Below are positions 35,308-44,200 of a stretch of DNA of 64,000 nt, piece by piece. A model generated the notes under the pieces. It saw only the letters and a program-made list of their open reading frames with translations, did no database searches and was not told the DNA's origin. The stretch is from assembly GCA_029262235.1 (NCBI GenBank), contig JAJCZU010000004.1, positions 1,179,231 through 1,243,230 on the forward strand. The letters run 5' to 3'. The DNA is from Candidatus Eiseniibacteriota bacterium. GTDB lineage: Bacteria > Orphanbacterota > Orphanbacteria > Orphanbacterales > Orphanbacteraceae. The translations under genes and the position numbers were made by a program. Each line of letters begins with the position of its first letter. The stretch's first letter is position 1.

Positions 35308-36081
35308 ATGTCACGACGCCTTCTGATCGCCGGCAACTGGAAGATGAACCTCGATTCGCGCGGAGCGGCCGCTCTGGCCCGCTCGGTACGGCACGAGGTC
35401 GTGCAGCGAAAGCTCGACCGGGACGTGCTGCTGGCGCCCCCTTATCCGTATCTGGAAACGGTGGCCCGGGTGCTCGAAGGGACCCCGATCCGGCTGGCCG
35501 GCCAGGATCTTTCCCGGCATGAATCGGGGGCCTTTACGGGTGAAGTCTCGGCTGGTATGCTGATCGATCTGGGTTGCCACGGCGTGATCGTCGGGCACTC
35601 GGAGCGCCGCGAGCACGGAGGCGATTCCGACGATACGGTACGCGCCAAACTCGAGCGCGCGATCCGAAGCGGACTGGACGCCATTCTCTGTGTCGGGGAA
35701 AGCGAATCCGTGCGCGAATCGGGCGCCCGCGAAAGCATGGCGTTCGTCGAGGGCCAGCTGAAGGCGGCTCTCGCGAACCTGTCCGAAGAGGAATGCGCGG
35801 GCGCACTCACCGTTGCCTACGAACCGGTCTGGGCGATCGGCACGGGCAGGACGGCAAGTACGTCGGACGCCGCGGCGATGCACGCGCACCTGCGCGCCGT
35901 TGTCGCGAACCGGTACTCGGAACAACTCGCGTCCCGCCTGCGCATCCTGTATGGAGGAAGCGTGAACGCGGACAACGCTGTCGACATTCTCGGCGCGTCT
36001 GAGATCGACGGAGTTCTCGTCGGCGGGGCGAGCCTGAACATGGAATCATTCGGAACGATCTATCGGGCCGGCGCGGCCTGA
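35308..36081 (+). CDS. tpiA: Triosephosphate isomerase
   Basis: A 257-residue TIM-barrel enzyme interconverting dihydroxyacetone phosphate and glyceraldehyde 3-phosphate. The catalytic Lys is in AGNWKMN, His in IVGHSERRE, and Glu in [16 protein letters not shown] with the flexible loop 6. The phosphate-binding end [13 protein letters not shown] is present. Ribosome site CCGGAG lies 7 bases before the ATG. It lies between pgk and secG, an order seen in many bacteria. Confidence 0.97.
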   Translation: MSRRLLIAGNWKMNLDSRGAAALARSVRHEVVQRKLDRDVLLAPPYPYLETVARVLEGTPIRLAGQDLSRHESGAFTGEVSAGMLIDLGCHGVIVGHSERREHGGDSDDTVRAKLERAIRSGLDAILCVGESESVRESGARESMAFVEGQLKAALANLSEEECAGALTVAYEPVWAIGTGRTASTSDAAAMHAHLRAVVANRYSEQLASRLRILYGGSVNADNAVDILGASEIDGVLVGGASLNMESFGTIYRAGAA

Positions 36082-36111
36082 ACTGACTGAGCTACTCTAG
36101 AAAGGGTCATA

Positions 36112-36603
36112 ATGATTGCGGTTTTGACTGGGATTCACATCATCAACTGCCTGCTCTTGATCGTGGCAGTGCTCCTTCAGTCGAGCAAAGGCGGCGGCCT
36201 CGCCGGCGCGTTCGGCGGAGCGGGCGGCCAGCAGGCTGTATTCGGCGGACGCGGGGCGGCGACATTCCTGTCGAAGGCGACCACAGCGCTCGCCGTGATC
36301 TTCATGCTTACTTCACTTACGCTGACGGTTCTCGGCCGCCAGGGCGGAGGAGGCGGGGACAGCGCCGTCCGGCGTGTTCTCGAGGCGGAGCAGCGCGCGG
36401 TCCCGACCCAGGGGCTCCCGGTTCCGTCGAACCCGCTTCCGGCAACGGGCGACGGTGGCACGGGCACGGCACCCGCTGGTACGGCACCCGCGGCTGGTAC
36501 GGCACCCGCGGCGGGCACGGCACCGGCTGGTACGGCACCCGCGGCCGGTTCACCGGCACCCGACGCCGGCGCGCAAGGCGCGGGCGAAGGCGGCGGAAAC
36601 TAG
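36112..36603 (+). CDS. secG: Protein translocase subunit SecG with repeat-bearing tail
   Basis: A 163-residue inner-membrane protein. Residues 1-~75 are standard SecG: two helices around the LLQSSKGGGLAGAFGGAGG motif, then LSKATTALAVIFMLTSLTLT. SecG assists SecYE during export. The extra ~85 residues form a low-complexity tail with repeated GTAPAA units, more than twice the family length. Ribosome site AAAGGG lies 6 bases upstream. It follows tpiA by 30 bases. Confidence 0.93.
   Translation: MIAVLTGIHIINCLLLIVAVLLQSSKGGGLAGAFGGAGGQQAVFGGRGAATFLSKATTALAVIFMLTSLTLTVLGRQGGGGGDSAVRRVLEAEQRAVPTQGLPVPSNPLPATGDGGTGTAPAGTAPAAGTAPAAGTAPAGTAPAAGSPAPDAGAQGAGEGGGN
36465..36549 (+). repeat. Tandem repeat inside secG
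   Basis: Five to six imperfect copies of a GGTACGGCACCCGC-type unit, 15-18 bases long. It encodes GTAPAG/GTAPAA blocks in the SecG tail. The repeat stays in frame and could vary in copy number between strains. Confidence 0.8.
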
Positions 36604-36617
36604 GCTCCGCATTCGGG

Positions 36618-36646
36618 TTGACTGCGCAGCACGGCTCGGATTAAAT
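36618..36646 (+). promoter_or_regulatory. Promoter of tRNA-Leu
   Basis: TTGACT at 36618-36623 and TTAAAT at 36641-36646 with a 17-bp spacer, ending 16 bases before the mature tRNA 5' end. Confidence 0.75.
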
Positions 36647-36662
36647 TCCATGTCCCTTAGGG

Positions 36663-36749
36663 GCCGAGGTGGTGGAACTGGTAGACACGCTGTCTTGAGG
36701 GGGCAGTGGGCTTTTGCTCGTGCGAGTTCGAATCTCGCCCTCGGCACCA
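36663..36749 (+). tRNA. tRNA-Leu (anticodon GAG)
   Basis: An 87-base class II tRNA with encoded CCA. The acceptor GCCGAGG pairs with CCTCGGC. The D-arm GTGGAACTGGTAGACAC is leucine-type. The anticodon stem-loop CTGTC-TTGAGGG-GGCAG gives anticodon GAG, which reads CUC/CUU. The long variable arm (TGGGCTTTTGCTCGT) and the T-arm GCGAG-TTCGAAT-CTCGC are present. It has its own promoter and a strong terminator. Confidence 0.97.
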
Positions 36750-36765
36750 CTTGATCGATTATCAG

Positions 36766-36790
36766 AGCCGCTCGCAAGAGCGGCTTTTTT
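36766..36790 (+). terminator. Intrinsic terminator of tRNA-Leu
   Basis: AGCCGCTC-GCAA-GAGCGGCT, an 8-bp stem with a GNRA tetraloop, followed by five or more T. Confidence 0.92.
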
Positions 36791-36792
36791 GT

Positions 36793-36821
36793 TTGTCCAC
36801 GGTGGCGCTGAATGCTATGCA
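36793..36821 (+). promoter_or_regulatory. Probable promoter of the aquaporin gene
   Basis: TTGTCC at 36793-36798 and TATGCA at 36816-36821 with 17 bp between and TG-C before the -10. It lies 77 bases upstream of the GTG start. Confidence 0.5.
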
Positions 36822-36897
36822 TCGGGGCATGCCGAAACCGGTTCGTACACACTCTATCCGCCCCATGATTGTGATTTGACCTTGCAAGGAGGCCTGC

Positions 36898-37518
36898 GTG
36901 CAGAAATATCTCGTGGAGTTCGTCGGTACGTTCTTTCTCGTTCTCACGATCGGGCTGGCCGTGATCGAACCGGGCGCGGGCGCGCTGGCGCCTCTTGCGA
37001 TCGGCGCGGTGCTCATGGTGATGGTGTACGCGGGGGGGCATATCTCCGGCGCGCACTACAATCCCGCGGTCACGCTGGCCGTGTTCATGCGCGGCAAATG
37101 CGACGCGAAAGACGTGGTCCCTTACTGGGTTTCGCAGGTGGCCGGGGCACTTGCTGCGGCCCTGATCGTGAAGTACCTGAAAGCGGGGGCCGTTGTCGTG
37201 GCCGGATCGCCGGAAGTGGGCCCTGCCCTCGTCGCCGAGGTCCTGTTCACGTTCGCACTCGTCTACGTCGTTCTGAACGTCGCGGCCTCGCCGGACAACG
37301 AAGGCAACAGCTTCTACGGACTCGCGATCGGATTCACGCTCATGGTCGGTGCGTTCGCCGTGGGCGGAATCTCCGGTGGCGTGTTCAACCCGGCGGTAGC
37401 GGTCGGGGTCTCCTCGATGGGTCTCAGTTCCTGGGGCAACATCTGGATCTTTCTGGTAGCGAACCTGGGTGGCGGCGCCGCTGCGGCAATTCTCTACAAA
37501 TACGTCGACGGACAGTAA
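36898..37518 (+). CDS. MIP/aquaporin-family channel
   Basis: A 206-residue six-helix channel protein starting at GTG 36898, with AAGGAGG 7 bases upstream. Two NPA half-helices are present: GGHISGAHYNPAVTLAV near residue 50 and GGISGGVFNPAVAVGV near residue 165. The residue after the second NPA, normally the selectivity-filter Arg, is Val, so the pore may pass solutes other than water. It lies next to an arsenic operon but has its own promoter; aquaglyceroporins can carry arsenite in some ars loci (AqpS). That link is only contextual. Confidence 0.9.
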   Translation: MQKYLVEFVGTFFLVLTIGLAVIEPGAGALAPLAIGAVLMVMVYAGGHISGAHYNPAVTLAVFMRGKCDAKDVVPYWVSQVAGALAAALIVKYLKAGAVVVAGSPEVGPALVAEVLFTFALVYVVLNVAASPDNEGNSFYGLAIGFTLMVGAFAVGGISGGVFNPAVAVGVSSMGLSSWGNIWIFLVANLGGGAAAAILYKYVDGQ

Positions 37519-37553
37519 CAGCGCAAAGGTAGATCGGGACCGGCGGTGATCCC

Positions 37554-37582
37554 TTGACCGTCGTTTCCTCTTCTACTATATT
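37554..37582 (+). promoter_or_regulatory. Promoter of the arsR-arsC-acr3 operon
   Basis: TTGACC at 37554-37559 and TATATT at 37577-37582 with a 17-bp spacer, 37 bases before the arsR start at GTG 37620. ArsR proteins usually bind across such promoters; I did not find a clear dyad. Confidence 0.75.
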
Positions 37583-37619
37583 TCGTCATGTGGCGAACTG
37601 GCAACATGGAGAGGGTACA

Positions 37620-37979
37620 GTGCGTGAACTTGTAGATGTCGCGAAGGCATTGTCGGACCCGGGCCGCATCCGGATCCTGCTTGCGCTCAAGGAGCGCGAA
37701 CTCTGCGTCTGTCAGCTCACCGAGTTGCTCGGACTCGCCCCCTCGACTGTTTCGAAGCACATGGCCGTTCTTCGGCAGGCGCGTCTCGTCGACAGTCGCA
37801 GGGACGGGCGCTGGGCCCACTACAGAAGATCCGGGCCGGATGCGCCTCTGCCTTCCCGGAATGCGCTGGAGTGGCTCGACGGCTCCGTGGAAGGGACGGC
37901 AGCGGGGCGCAGAGACGGGGACCGCATGAGGCAGATTCTCACGATTCCGGTGGAGGAGCTATGCCAGAGAAGAAGCTGA
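37620..37979 (+). CDS. arsR: ArsR-family arsenic-responsive repressor
   Basis: A 119-residue winged-HTH repressor. GTG 37620 was chosen because GGAGA lies 7 bases upstream; the open frame extends back into the promoter. The metal-sensing ELCVCQL pair and the recognition helix [19 protein letters not shown] are typical. Arsenite binding to the cysteines releases it from DNA. The C-terminal tail after residue ~90 is longer and charged. The stop overlaps the arsC start by 19 bases, so the proteins are co-translated from one message. Confidence 0.93.
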   Translation: MRELVDVAKALSDPGRIRILLALKERELCVCQLTELLGLAPSTVSKHMAVLRQARLVDSRRDGRWAHYRRSGPDAPLPSRNALEWLDGSVEGTAAGRRDGDRMRQILTIPVEELCQRRS

Positions 37980-39595
37980 AGGTGCTGTTTCTCTGCACCG
38001 GCAATTCGTGTCGAAGCCAGATGGCCGAAGGATGGGCCCGTGCCCTGAAGAGTGATGTGATCGAGGCGCATTCAGCCGGCATCGACACTCATGGGCTGAA
38101 CCCGAACGCAGTTGCCGTCATGGCCGAAGCGGGCATCGACATTTCGTCGCAGCATTCGAAGCACCTCGACGAACTGGACGGTGTCCCGTTCGACTGCGTG
38201 ATCACGGTTTGCGACAACGCCCGTGAGAGCTGCCCCGTCTTCCCCGGCCGGGCAATGACCATTCATCAAAGCTTCGATGATCCGCCTTCGCTCGCGAAGG
38301 GCGCCGCTTCCGAAGAAGAGGCGCTGGGCCACTACCGCCGGGTCCGCGATGAAATTCGTGCATTCGTCGAAACACTTCCGGGGGCGCTTTCAGGAGTTAA
38401 GGAGACAGCGATGGGAAATGATGCGCACGCGACCGACGACGGCCAGGGGCTCGGCTTTTTCGAACGCTACCTGACTGTCTGGGTCGTGCTCAGTATCGTC
38501 GGGGGCATCCTGCTCGGGAAGGTCGCCCCCGGTATTGCGCGAACGCTCGACGGTATGGCGATCATGGTGAACGGAGCTCCGGTCGTCTCGATCCCGATCG
38601 CGATCTGCCTCTTCTTCATGATGTACCCGATCATGGTGAAGATCGATTTCGGAGGCGTTGTCAGGGCGGGACGCAACGTGAAACCCGTCTCGCTGACACT
38701 GTTTGTGAACTGGGCGATCAAACCGTTCACGATGTACGCCATTTCTTTTCTCTTCCTCGGCGTGCTGTTTCGCGGATTCATCGGTGCCGACGCCATCGAT
38801 CTCGTCAAGATGCCTTTCGGCCTCGATCTGCCGGTGGGAGCCGTGTACGGCGCGGGAACCGTGGTACTCGAGGGCGGCATCAAGATGCTCGCGGTACCTC
38901 TCTGGAGAAGCTATCTGGCCGGCTGCATTCTTCTCGGGATCGCGCCCTGCACCGCGATGGTTCTCGTGTGGGGGTATCTCGCACGCGGGAGCGACGAGCA
39001 TACGCTCGTGATGGTCGCGATCAATTCACTTACCATGCTTCTGCTGTTCGGTGTTCTCGGCGGGTTCCTGCTCGGTGTCGGTCAACTCCCGGTTCCCTGG
39101 CAGGCGCTGCTTCTCTCGATCGCAGTCTATGTTGCTCTTCCGCTCGTGGCGGGCTTTTTTTCACGCCGCTGGATCGTTTCTGCGAAGGGGGAGACGTGGT
39201 TCCGGGAGAAGTTTCTGCACCTGCTGACGCCCGTTACGATCGGCGCGCTTCTTCTGACGCTCGTACTGCTGTTCTCTTTCAAGGGTGAGGTCATCCTCGC
39301 GAACCCGCTGACCATTCTCTACATCGCCGTTCCGCTTTTCATACAAACGGTGTTCATCTTTGCCCTCACGTATGCGCTTGCGCGCTGGTTGCGACTTTCG
39401 TACCGTGACGCCGCCCCTTCCGCCATGATCGGCGCATCGAACCACTTCGAAGTGGCGATTGCCACTTCGGTGATGCTCTTCGGGCTTTCATCGGGAGCCG
39501 CGCTTGCGACGGTCGTGGGCGTGCTGATCGAAGTCCCGGTCATGCTCATGCTGGTCCGGGTGTGCCGGCGTACTCAGGGCTGGTTCGCCGCTTAA
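37961..39595 (+). CDS. Fused arsenate reductase (ArsC) and arsenite efflux permease (ACR3)
   Basis: A 544-residue continuous frame. Residues 1-~145 are a thioredoxin-coupled, LMW-phosphatase-type ArsC: the P-loop [16 protein letters not shown] and the redox pair in [14 protein letters not shown] (7 apart). Residues ~165-544 are the ten-helix ACR3 permease with the conserved Cys in [12 protein letters not shown]. The joint ([22 protein letters not shown]) contains a Shine-Dalgarno-like TAAGGAGA followed by ATG 38411, and TAA lies one frame away, as if separate genes had merged. Arsenate would be reduced and passed directly to the pump. Mycobacterial fusions I know of have the opposite order. 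Internal initiation at 38411 is possible. GGAGG precedes the start. Confidence 0.9.
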   Translation: MPEKKLKVLFLCTGNSCRSQMAEGWARALKSDVIEAHSAGIDTHGLNPNAVAVMAEAGIDISSQHSKHLDELDGVPFDCVITVCDNARESCPVFPGRAMTIHQSFDDPPSLAKGAASEEEALGHYRRVRDEIRAFVETLPGALSGVKETAMGNDAHATDDGQGLGFFERYLTVWVVLSIVGGILLGKVAPGIARTLDGMAIMVNGAPVVSIPIAICLFFMMYPIMVKIDFGGVVRAGRNVKPVSLTLFVNWAIKPFTMYAISFLFLGVLFRGFIGADAIDLVKMPFGLDLPVGAVYGAGTVVLEGGIKMLAVPLWRSYLAGCILLGIAPCTAMVLVWGYLARGSDEHTLVMVAINSLTMLLLFGVLGGFLLGVGQLPVPWQALLLSIAVYVALPLVAGFFSRRWIVSAKGETWFREKFLHLLTPVTIGALLLTLVLLFSFKGEVILANPLTILYIAVPLFIQTVFIFALTYALARWLRLSYRDAAPSAMIGASNHFEVAIATSVMLFGLSSGAALATVVGVLIEVPVMLMLVRVCRRTQGWFAA

Positions 39596-39639
39596 GACGT
39601 GTGCGCCGGCGCCACGTACACTCAGTACTCGCGCGCGAA

Positions 39640-39706
39640 GATCGGTTCGCCGAGACATGAGCCCCATTGGCCGTCAGCCAGGGCGAGTGCCTCGGCGAAT
39701 CCGATC
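39640..39706 (+). repeat. Long inverted repeat between convergent genes
   Basis: The arm at 39640-39654 (GATCGGTTCGCCGAG) is the reverse complement of 39691-39706 except for one extra base. The loop is 36 bases. It lies between the ends of acr3 and the choice-of-anchor gene and may stop transcription from both sides, though there is no T run. Confidence 0.65.
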
Positions 39707-39712
39707 GAGCGC

Positions 39713-41077
39713 TTATCGAATCAGCATCATCTTCTGCGTTTCGGATACGCCCTGTCCCACGAGCCGCGAGATATAGCGTCCACTGGCAACGGGGCGCCCC
39801 GCGGTGTCCGTGCCGTTCCACACGATCCGCTGCACGCCGCGATCGGCACGATCCCGGTACAGTGTCGTCACGACCCGCCCCGCCATGTCGAATACTTCGA
39901 GGCTGTACGGCCCCGGGCTCTCGATCGAGAACGTGATCGTAGTCGTCGGGTTGAACGGATTGGGCGCGTTCGGAAGGAGCGCTGCGGGGCTGCCCGGCAC
40001 GAGCGTGATCGGAACGTCGGTCGGGATGTTCAGTGAGAAGACGAAGAGTCCGCCCTGCATGTCGGAAGCGATGATCACTCCCGAGTCGAAGTACGGGTAG
40101 ACGCCCCAGTTCCCCGCATAAAGGCCGGTTCCCGGATACGTGTCGTAGAACGCGGTTTCGATCGGGTTCGTCGGGTCGCTCACATCGACGACGCGCACGC
40201 CTTCCGTGTAGTACGACATGATCGCAAAATCGCCCTTCACATACACGTTGTGCACGCTCGTGCCCGTGCCCACCTGGTAGGCGCCGACCTGCGTCACGTT
40301 CGTTTTGTCCTGCACATCCCAGATGCGCAGTCTTCCGTCGGCTCTTTCGTCGGTCGACAGGAAGTACCGGTGATCGGAATGCCACCATCCGGCATGCGTG
40401 CTCGCGTTCGGATAGCTCCACGACGCGGCTTCGACCAGTGTGGAATCGTCGGGGTTGGCGAGCACATGCATCTCGCCGTTATTGATGGCACCCGCCCACA
40501 CCGTATCGTCTTCCACCGTCAGGTCGTGAATGTAGTAGTGGCCGAGCGCGCGCCAGAGCTTCGTCTGCACCGGATTCACGGGATCGGTGTGCAGGTCGAA
40601 GAGGTGCATTCCCTTGTCCGTGCCGCACGCATATCCGATGCCGCGTGTCGTGTCGATGAAGAGGTTGTGGGCTGAAGTGAACTTGTCGGCCCACGTGTTG
40701 ACGAGGTTCGGATTCTCGGGATCGGCCATGTCGACGATCTGGAGGCCGGTTCCGATTCCCGTTCCTTCGGTCACGATGTAGACGTATTCGCCATAGGTCT
40801 TGATGTCGCGCCAGCCCGATGTCGGCCCGGAAATATAGCCCACCTCAACCGGATTCGACGGATCGGAAAGATTGTAGAAGATCGTACCGTCCCGGTGACC
40901 GATCACGGCGTACTCGACGCCTCCGGGACTGGTGTATCCCCAGATGTCCGAGTAAGAGCCCACATAGTCGTCCTTCTGGGAAAGGAGGGACATGTTCAGC
41001 GACTGCGCGGCGGCAGGTCCTGTGACGAGCATCGCGGCCAGACAGACGGCGGCCATGCAGAATCCGGTTCGATTCAT
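39713..41077 (-). CDS. Secreted choice-of-anchor B (LVIVD-repeat) protein with sorting domain
   Basis: A 454-residue protein. ATG 41077 is preferred: AAGGAAG lies 9 bases upstream, and the signal peptide MNRTGFCMAAVCLAAMLVTG starts there. Residues ~25-370 form a propeller with LVIVD-like repeats (LQIVDMADPENPNLVNTWAD, VRVVDVSDPTNPIE). Residues ~375-454 are the FlgD-like Ig sorting domain: PNAPNPFNPTTTITF, then VFDMAGRVVTTLY, VWNGTDTAGRPVASGRYI and the terminal MMLIR. Such domains direct secretion or surface attachment in FCB bacteria. The ligand is unknown. Confidence 0.9.
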   Translation of the reverse strand: MNRTGFCMAAVCLAAMLVTGPAAAQSLNMSLLSQKDDYVGSYSDIWGYTSPGGVEYAVIGHRDGTIFYNLSDPSNPVEVGYISGPTSGWRDIKTYGEYVYIVTEGTGIGTGLQIVDMADPENPNLVNTWADKFTSAHNLFIDTTRGIGYACGTDKGMHLFDLHTDPVNPVQTKLWRALGHYYIHDLTVEDDTVWAGAINNGEMHVLANPDDSTLVEAASWSYPNASTHAGWWHSDHRYFLSTDERADGRLRIWDVQDKTNVTQVGAYQVGTGTSVHNVYVKGDFAIMSYYTEGVRVVDVSDPTNPIETAFYDTYPGTGLYAGNWGVYPYFDSGVIIASDMQGGLFVFSLNIPTDVPITLVPGSPAALLPNAPNPFNPTTTITFSIESPGPYSLEVFDMAGRVVTTLYRDRADRGVQRIVWNGTDTAGRPVASGRYISRLVGQGVSETQKMMLIR

Positions 41078-41162
41078 CGTGGGTAACTTCCTTTCGGTAT
41101 CGTTCAATCAGTCGAGGGATTTCGCTTGTCGGACAGGGGGAGTGCCCGCACACAATCTTTAC

Positions 41163-41168
41163 ATTATA
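41163..41168 (-). promoter_or_regulatory. -10 box upstream of the choice-of-anchor gene
   Basis: Read on the minus strand this is a perfect TATAAT, 85 bases upstream of the start. A matching -35 is not clear. Confidence 0.4.
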
Positions 41169-41202
41169 GCAGAGGGGGCGGATGGGAAGAAGCGAAGTTC
41201 GG

Positions 41203-44200
41203 TCAGGTTTCCAGAAGCCGGCCCGCCAGAAGCGCCGCCTCTTCTTCGCCGAGTTCGGTTCCCTCCCGGCGCCAGCGACCGGCTTCTTCCTGAGTCGCCT
41301 GTCCCTCGAATTCTCTTCGAAACCTCTGTGCGAGGGCCGAATCGGTATGGGTGCGGGCATCACGGCGGCGGTCCCGTATTGCTTCGCCTGCCCCGGCGAG
41401 CACGTGATACTCGCGAATCTTCCCGCGGCGGGCCGCATACCAGGCGGCCGACAGGAATGACTCCGCCATCGACCACGGGTCGTTCAGGTTCTTACGAATC
41501 GCGAGGCTCTCGAGAAACCGCACGCGTGCTTCGTCGTGGTTTTCTTCGAGCAGATCGCAGATGCCGGTCTGATTGAGGCAGTTGGAGATGCCCCATTTGT
41601 TCCCCGTTTTTTCGTAAAGGCGCATGCTCTGCTGAAACCGGTTGCGCGCTTCGGCCACGTTTTCCTCGAGCAGTTCGATCGCGCCGATCATGCTGTGGAG
41701 TACGCTGATGTAATGCAGGTCTTCGTGTTCCTGGTGAATCGCCATGCTCTTGGTGAGCGCCTCTCTCGCGGCCGCGTAGCGTTCGAGGCGCCGGTAAGTA
41801 TTCCCGAGAAACAGAAGCGCGCTCGCCACGCCGCGCCGGTCGTTCAGTTCCTCGCGCAGCGAGAGTTGCTTTTCGTAGCACGCGATCGCGCCTTCGGTAT
41901 CTCCCGTACCGTTCATGAGATGGCCGGCATTGCCGTAGCAGGCCGCGATCCCCTTGCGATCGCCCAGTTCCTCGAAGATCGCGAGCGCTTCGTCGAACAG
42001 GCTCTTCGCGCGGTCGTATTCACCGATCCAGTAGAGCGCGTTTCCCGACCAGTTAAGCGCGCGCGCCCGTTCGCTCGTCGGTCTCTGATTGCCCGCCGCG
42101 CCGAGAACGCGCTCGTAGAGCGACGTATTCTCGTGCCACGCGCTGCGTACGGCCCAGTACCGTCCGAGGTCCGCCACGATCGCGAGCGCGTTCTCGGCAC
42201 TGCCGTGCGATCCGAGCGAGAAGTCGATCGCATTCCGGATGTTCCCCTTCTCGAAGTCCATGCGGTGGAACCAGAGGTCCTGCTTGTTTCCGAGGAACTC
42301 GGGCGCGGCTTCGGCGGCGAGAGCCCGCACGTATCGCGCATGCGCACCGCGGATCGGGATTTCTTCGCCCCGCTCCCGCAGCTTCTCGAGCGAATACTGA
42401 CGCATGGTTTCGAGCATGCGATAGCGCATGCGGCCGCTGATGCGCGCGCCCTTCTCGTCGAGTTCGACAAGAGACTTGTCCACGAGGTTCGAGAGGAGTT
42501 CGAGCACTTCCCAGTCTTCGATCGCGGCGTCGGAAACGACGGCTTCCGCGGCGTCCATCGTCCAGCCCCCCGAGAAAACGGAGAGGCGTTCGAGCGTGTG
42601 CCTTTCGGCTTCCGTCAGGAGTTCGTAGCTCCAGTCGATCAGCTTGCGAAGCGTTTGGTGTCGCGGGAGCGCCGTCCTGGTACCGCCTGTGAGGAGCCGG
42701 AAGCTCTCGTCGAGTCGATCGGCGATCTCACGAACCGGCAGAATCTTGACGCGCGCCGCCGCGAGCTCGAGAGCCAGGGGGATGCCGCCGAGATAGTTGC
42801 AGATGCGGGCTACGCACGGGCTGTTTTCGCTCGTGAGTTCGAACGAGGGAGAGACGGATTGCGCGCGATCGAGGAAGAGCTGCACGGCTTCGGACTGGCC
42901 GAGCGCGGCCGGATCGTTGCCGTTGTCGGGGAGCCCGAGCGGAGGGACGTGATAGATCGTTTCACCCGGGACGCCGAGCCCTTCGCGGCTGGTCGCCAGA
43001 AAACGGATGTCGGGGGAGACGCGGAGCACGTCGGCGGTCAGTTCCGCGGCCGCCCTCACCACGTGTTCGCAGTTATCGAGAATGATGAGCGCGTTCTTCT
43101 TCGCGAGAAAGGAGCGGAGGGCGTCGACCGGCGAATCGTGGCCGTCTTCCGAAACGCCGAGCGCGGAATTGACCGCATCCACCACGAGGCCCGGTTCCGC
43201 GAGAGGCGCGAGTTCGACGAGCCAGACGCCGTCCGGAAAATCAGCGGCACTCGTACGGCCGCGTTCGATTCCGAGTCGCGTTTTCCCGCTTCCGCCCGCT
43301 CCGGTCAGCGTCACGAGCCGGCTTTTCGTGAGCAGCGTTCCGATCTCGTCCAGGTTCGTCCGGCGGCCGACGAAACTCGCGAGTTGAACGGGAAGATTCC
43401 CCGCGCCTTCTTTCTGCGCCTCGCGCCTGGCTGTCGTGATGCCTGACGGGAGGGCCCGATGCGCCACCATCTCTTCGACTTCGCGGCGGGCGAGCGAGAT
43501 CATGCCCATTCTGTGCGTGGGATCCGTGTGAAGAAGGTGGCGAATGAGGTCGTACGCGACATCGTTCGCGTGCGCGCGCAGGAGGTCCCAGTCGGGCTCG
43601 CCCCGCAGGGTCGCCGCGATCTTGTCCGACGGTGTATTCCCCGCAAACGCCTGCTTCCCGGTGAGGCATTCGTACAGAATGCAGCCGTAAGCCCAGTTGT
43701 CCGCGCGCTGGTCCACTTCCTCGCCGCGCAGCTGCTCCGGACTCATATAGCCCGGCGTGCCGCGCACGACTTCCTGCGCGATCGAAATGTTGTCCGGGAT
43801 CAGGTTCGATTTCGCGAGCCCGAAGTCGAGTATCTTGGCGAGCCCCTCGGCCGTGACCATGATATTGAACGGCTTCAGGTCGCGATGAATGAGACCCTTC
43901 TTGTGCGCGGCTTCCAGGCCCTTCGCGATCTGCTGAAAATACGGGAGCGCCTCTTCGAGCGGCATCGGTTCGCCGCGCACGATTTCGGCAAGCGTCTCCC
44001 CGCGGATATACTCCATCGTCAGGAAATGGACGCCTCTATCTTCTTCCAGTGAGTGAATGGTCGCGATGTTCGGGTGATTGATCGTCGCCAGCATCTGGGC
44101 CTCGCGCCGGAACCGGGCGAGCGCTTCAGGATCCGTGGCGAGATGAGGCGGAAGCACCTTGAGTGCGATTTCGCGGCCGAGGTTCGGGTCGCGGGCGAGA

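Noticed and set aside
36465-36549. CRISPR-like repeat array
   Set aside because: The repeats are short, contiguous, without spacers, and lie in frame within secG.
38411-39595. Separate acr3 gene beginning at ATG 38411
   Set aside because: The frame is continuous with arsC and no stop separates them; internal initiation is possible but the fusion is what the sequence shows.
41536-43446. 636-codon plus-strand open frame
   Set aside because: It is antisense to the kinase-STAND gene, which has complete catalytic motifs.
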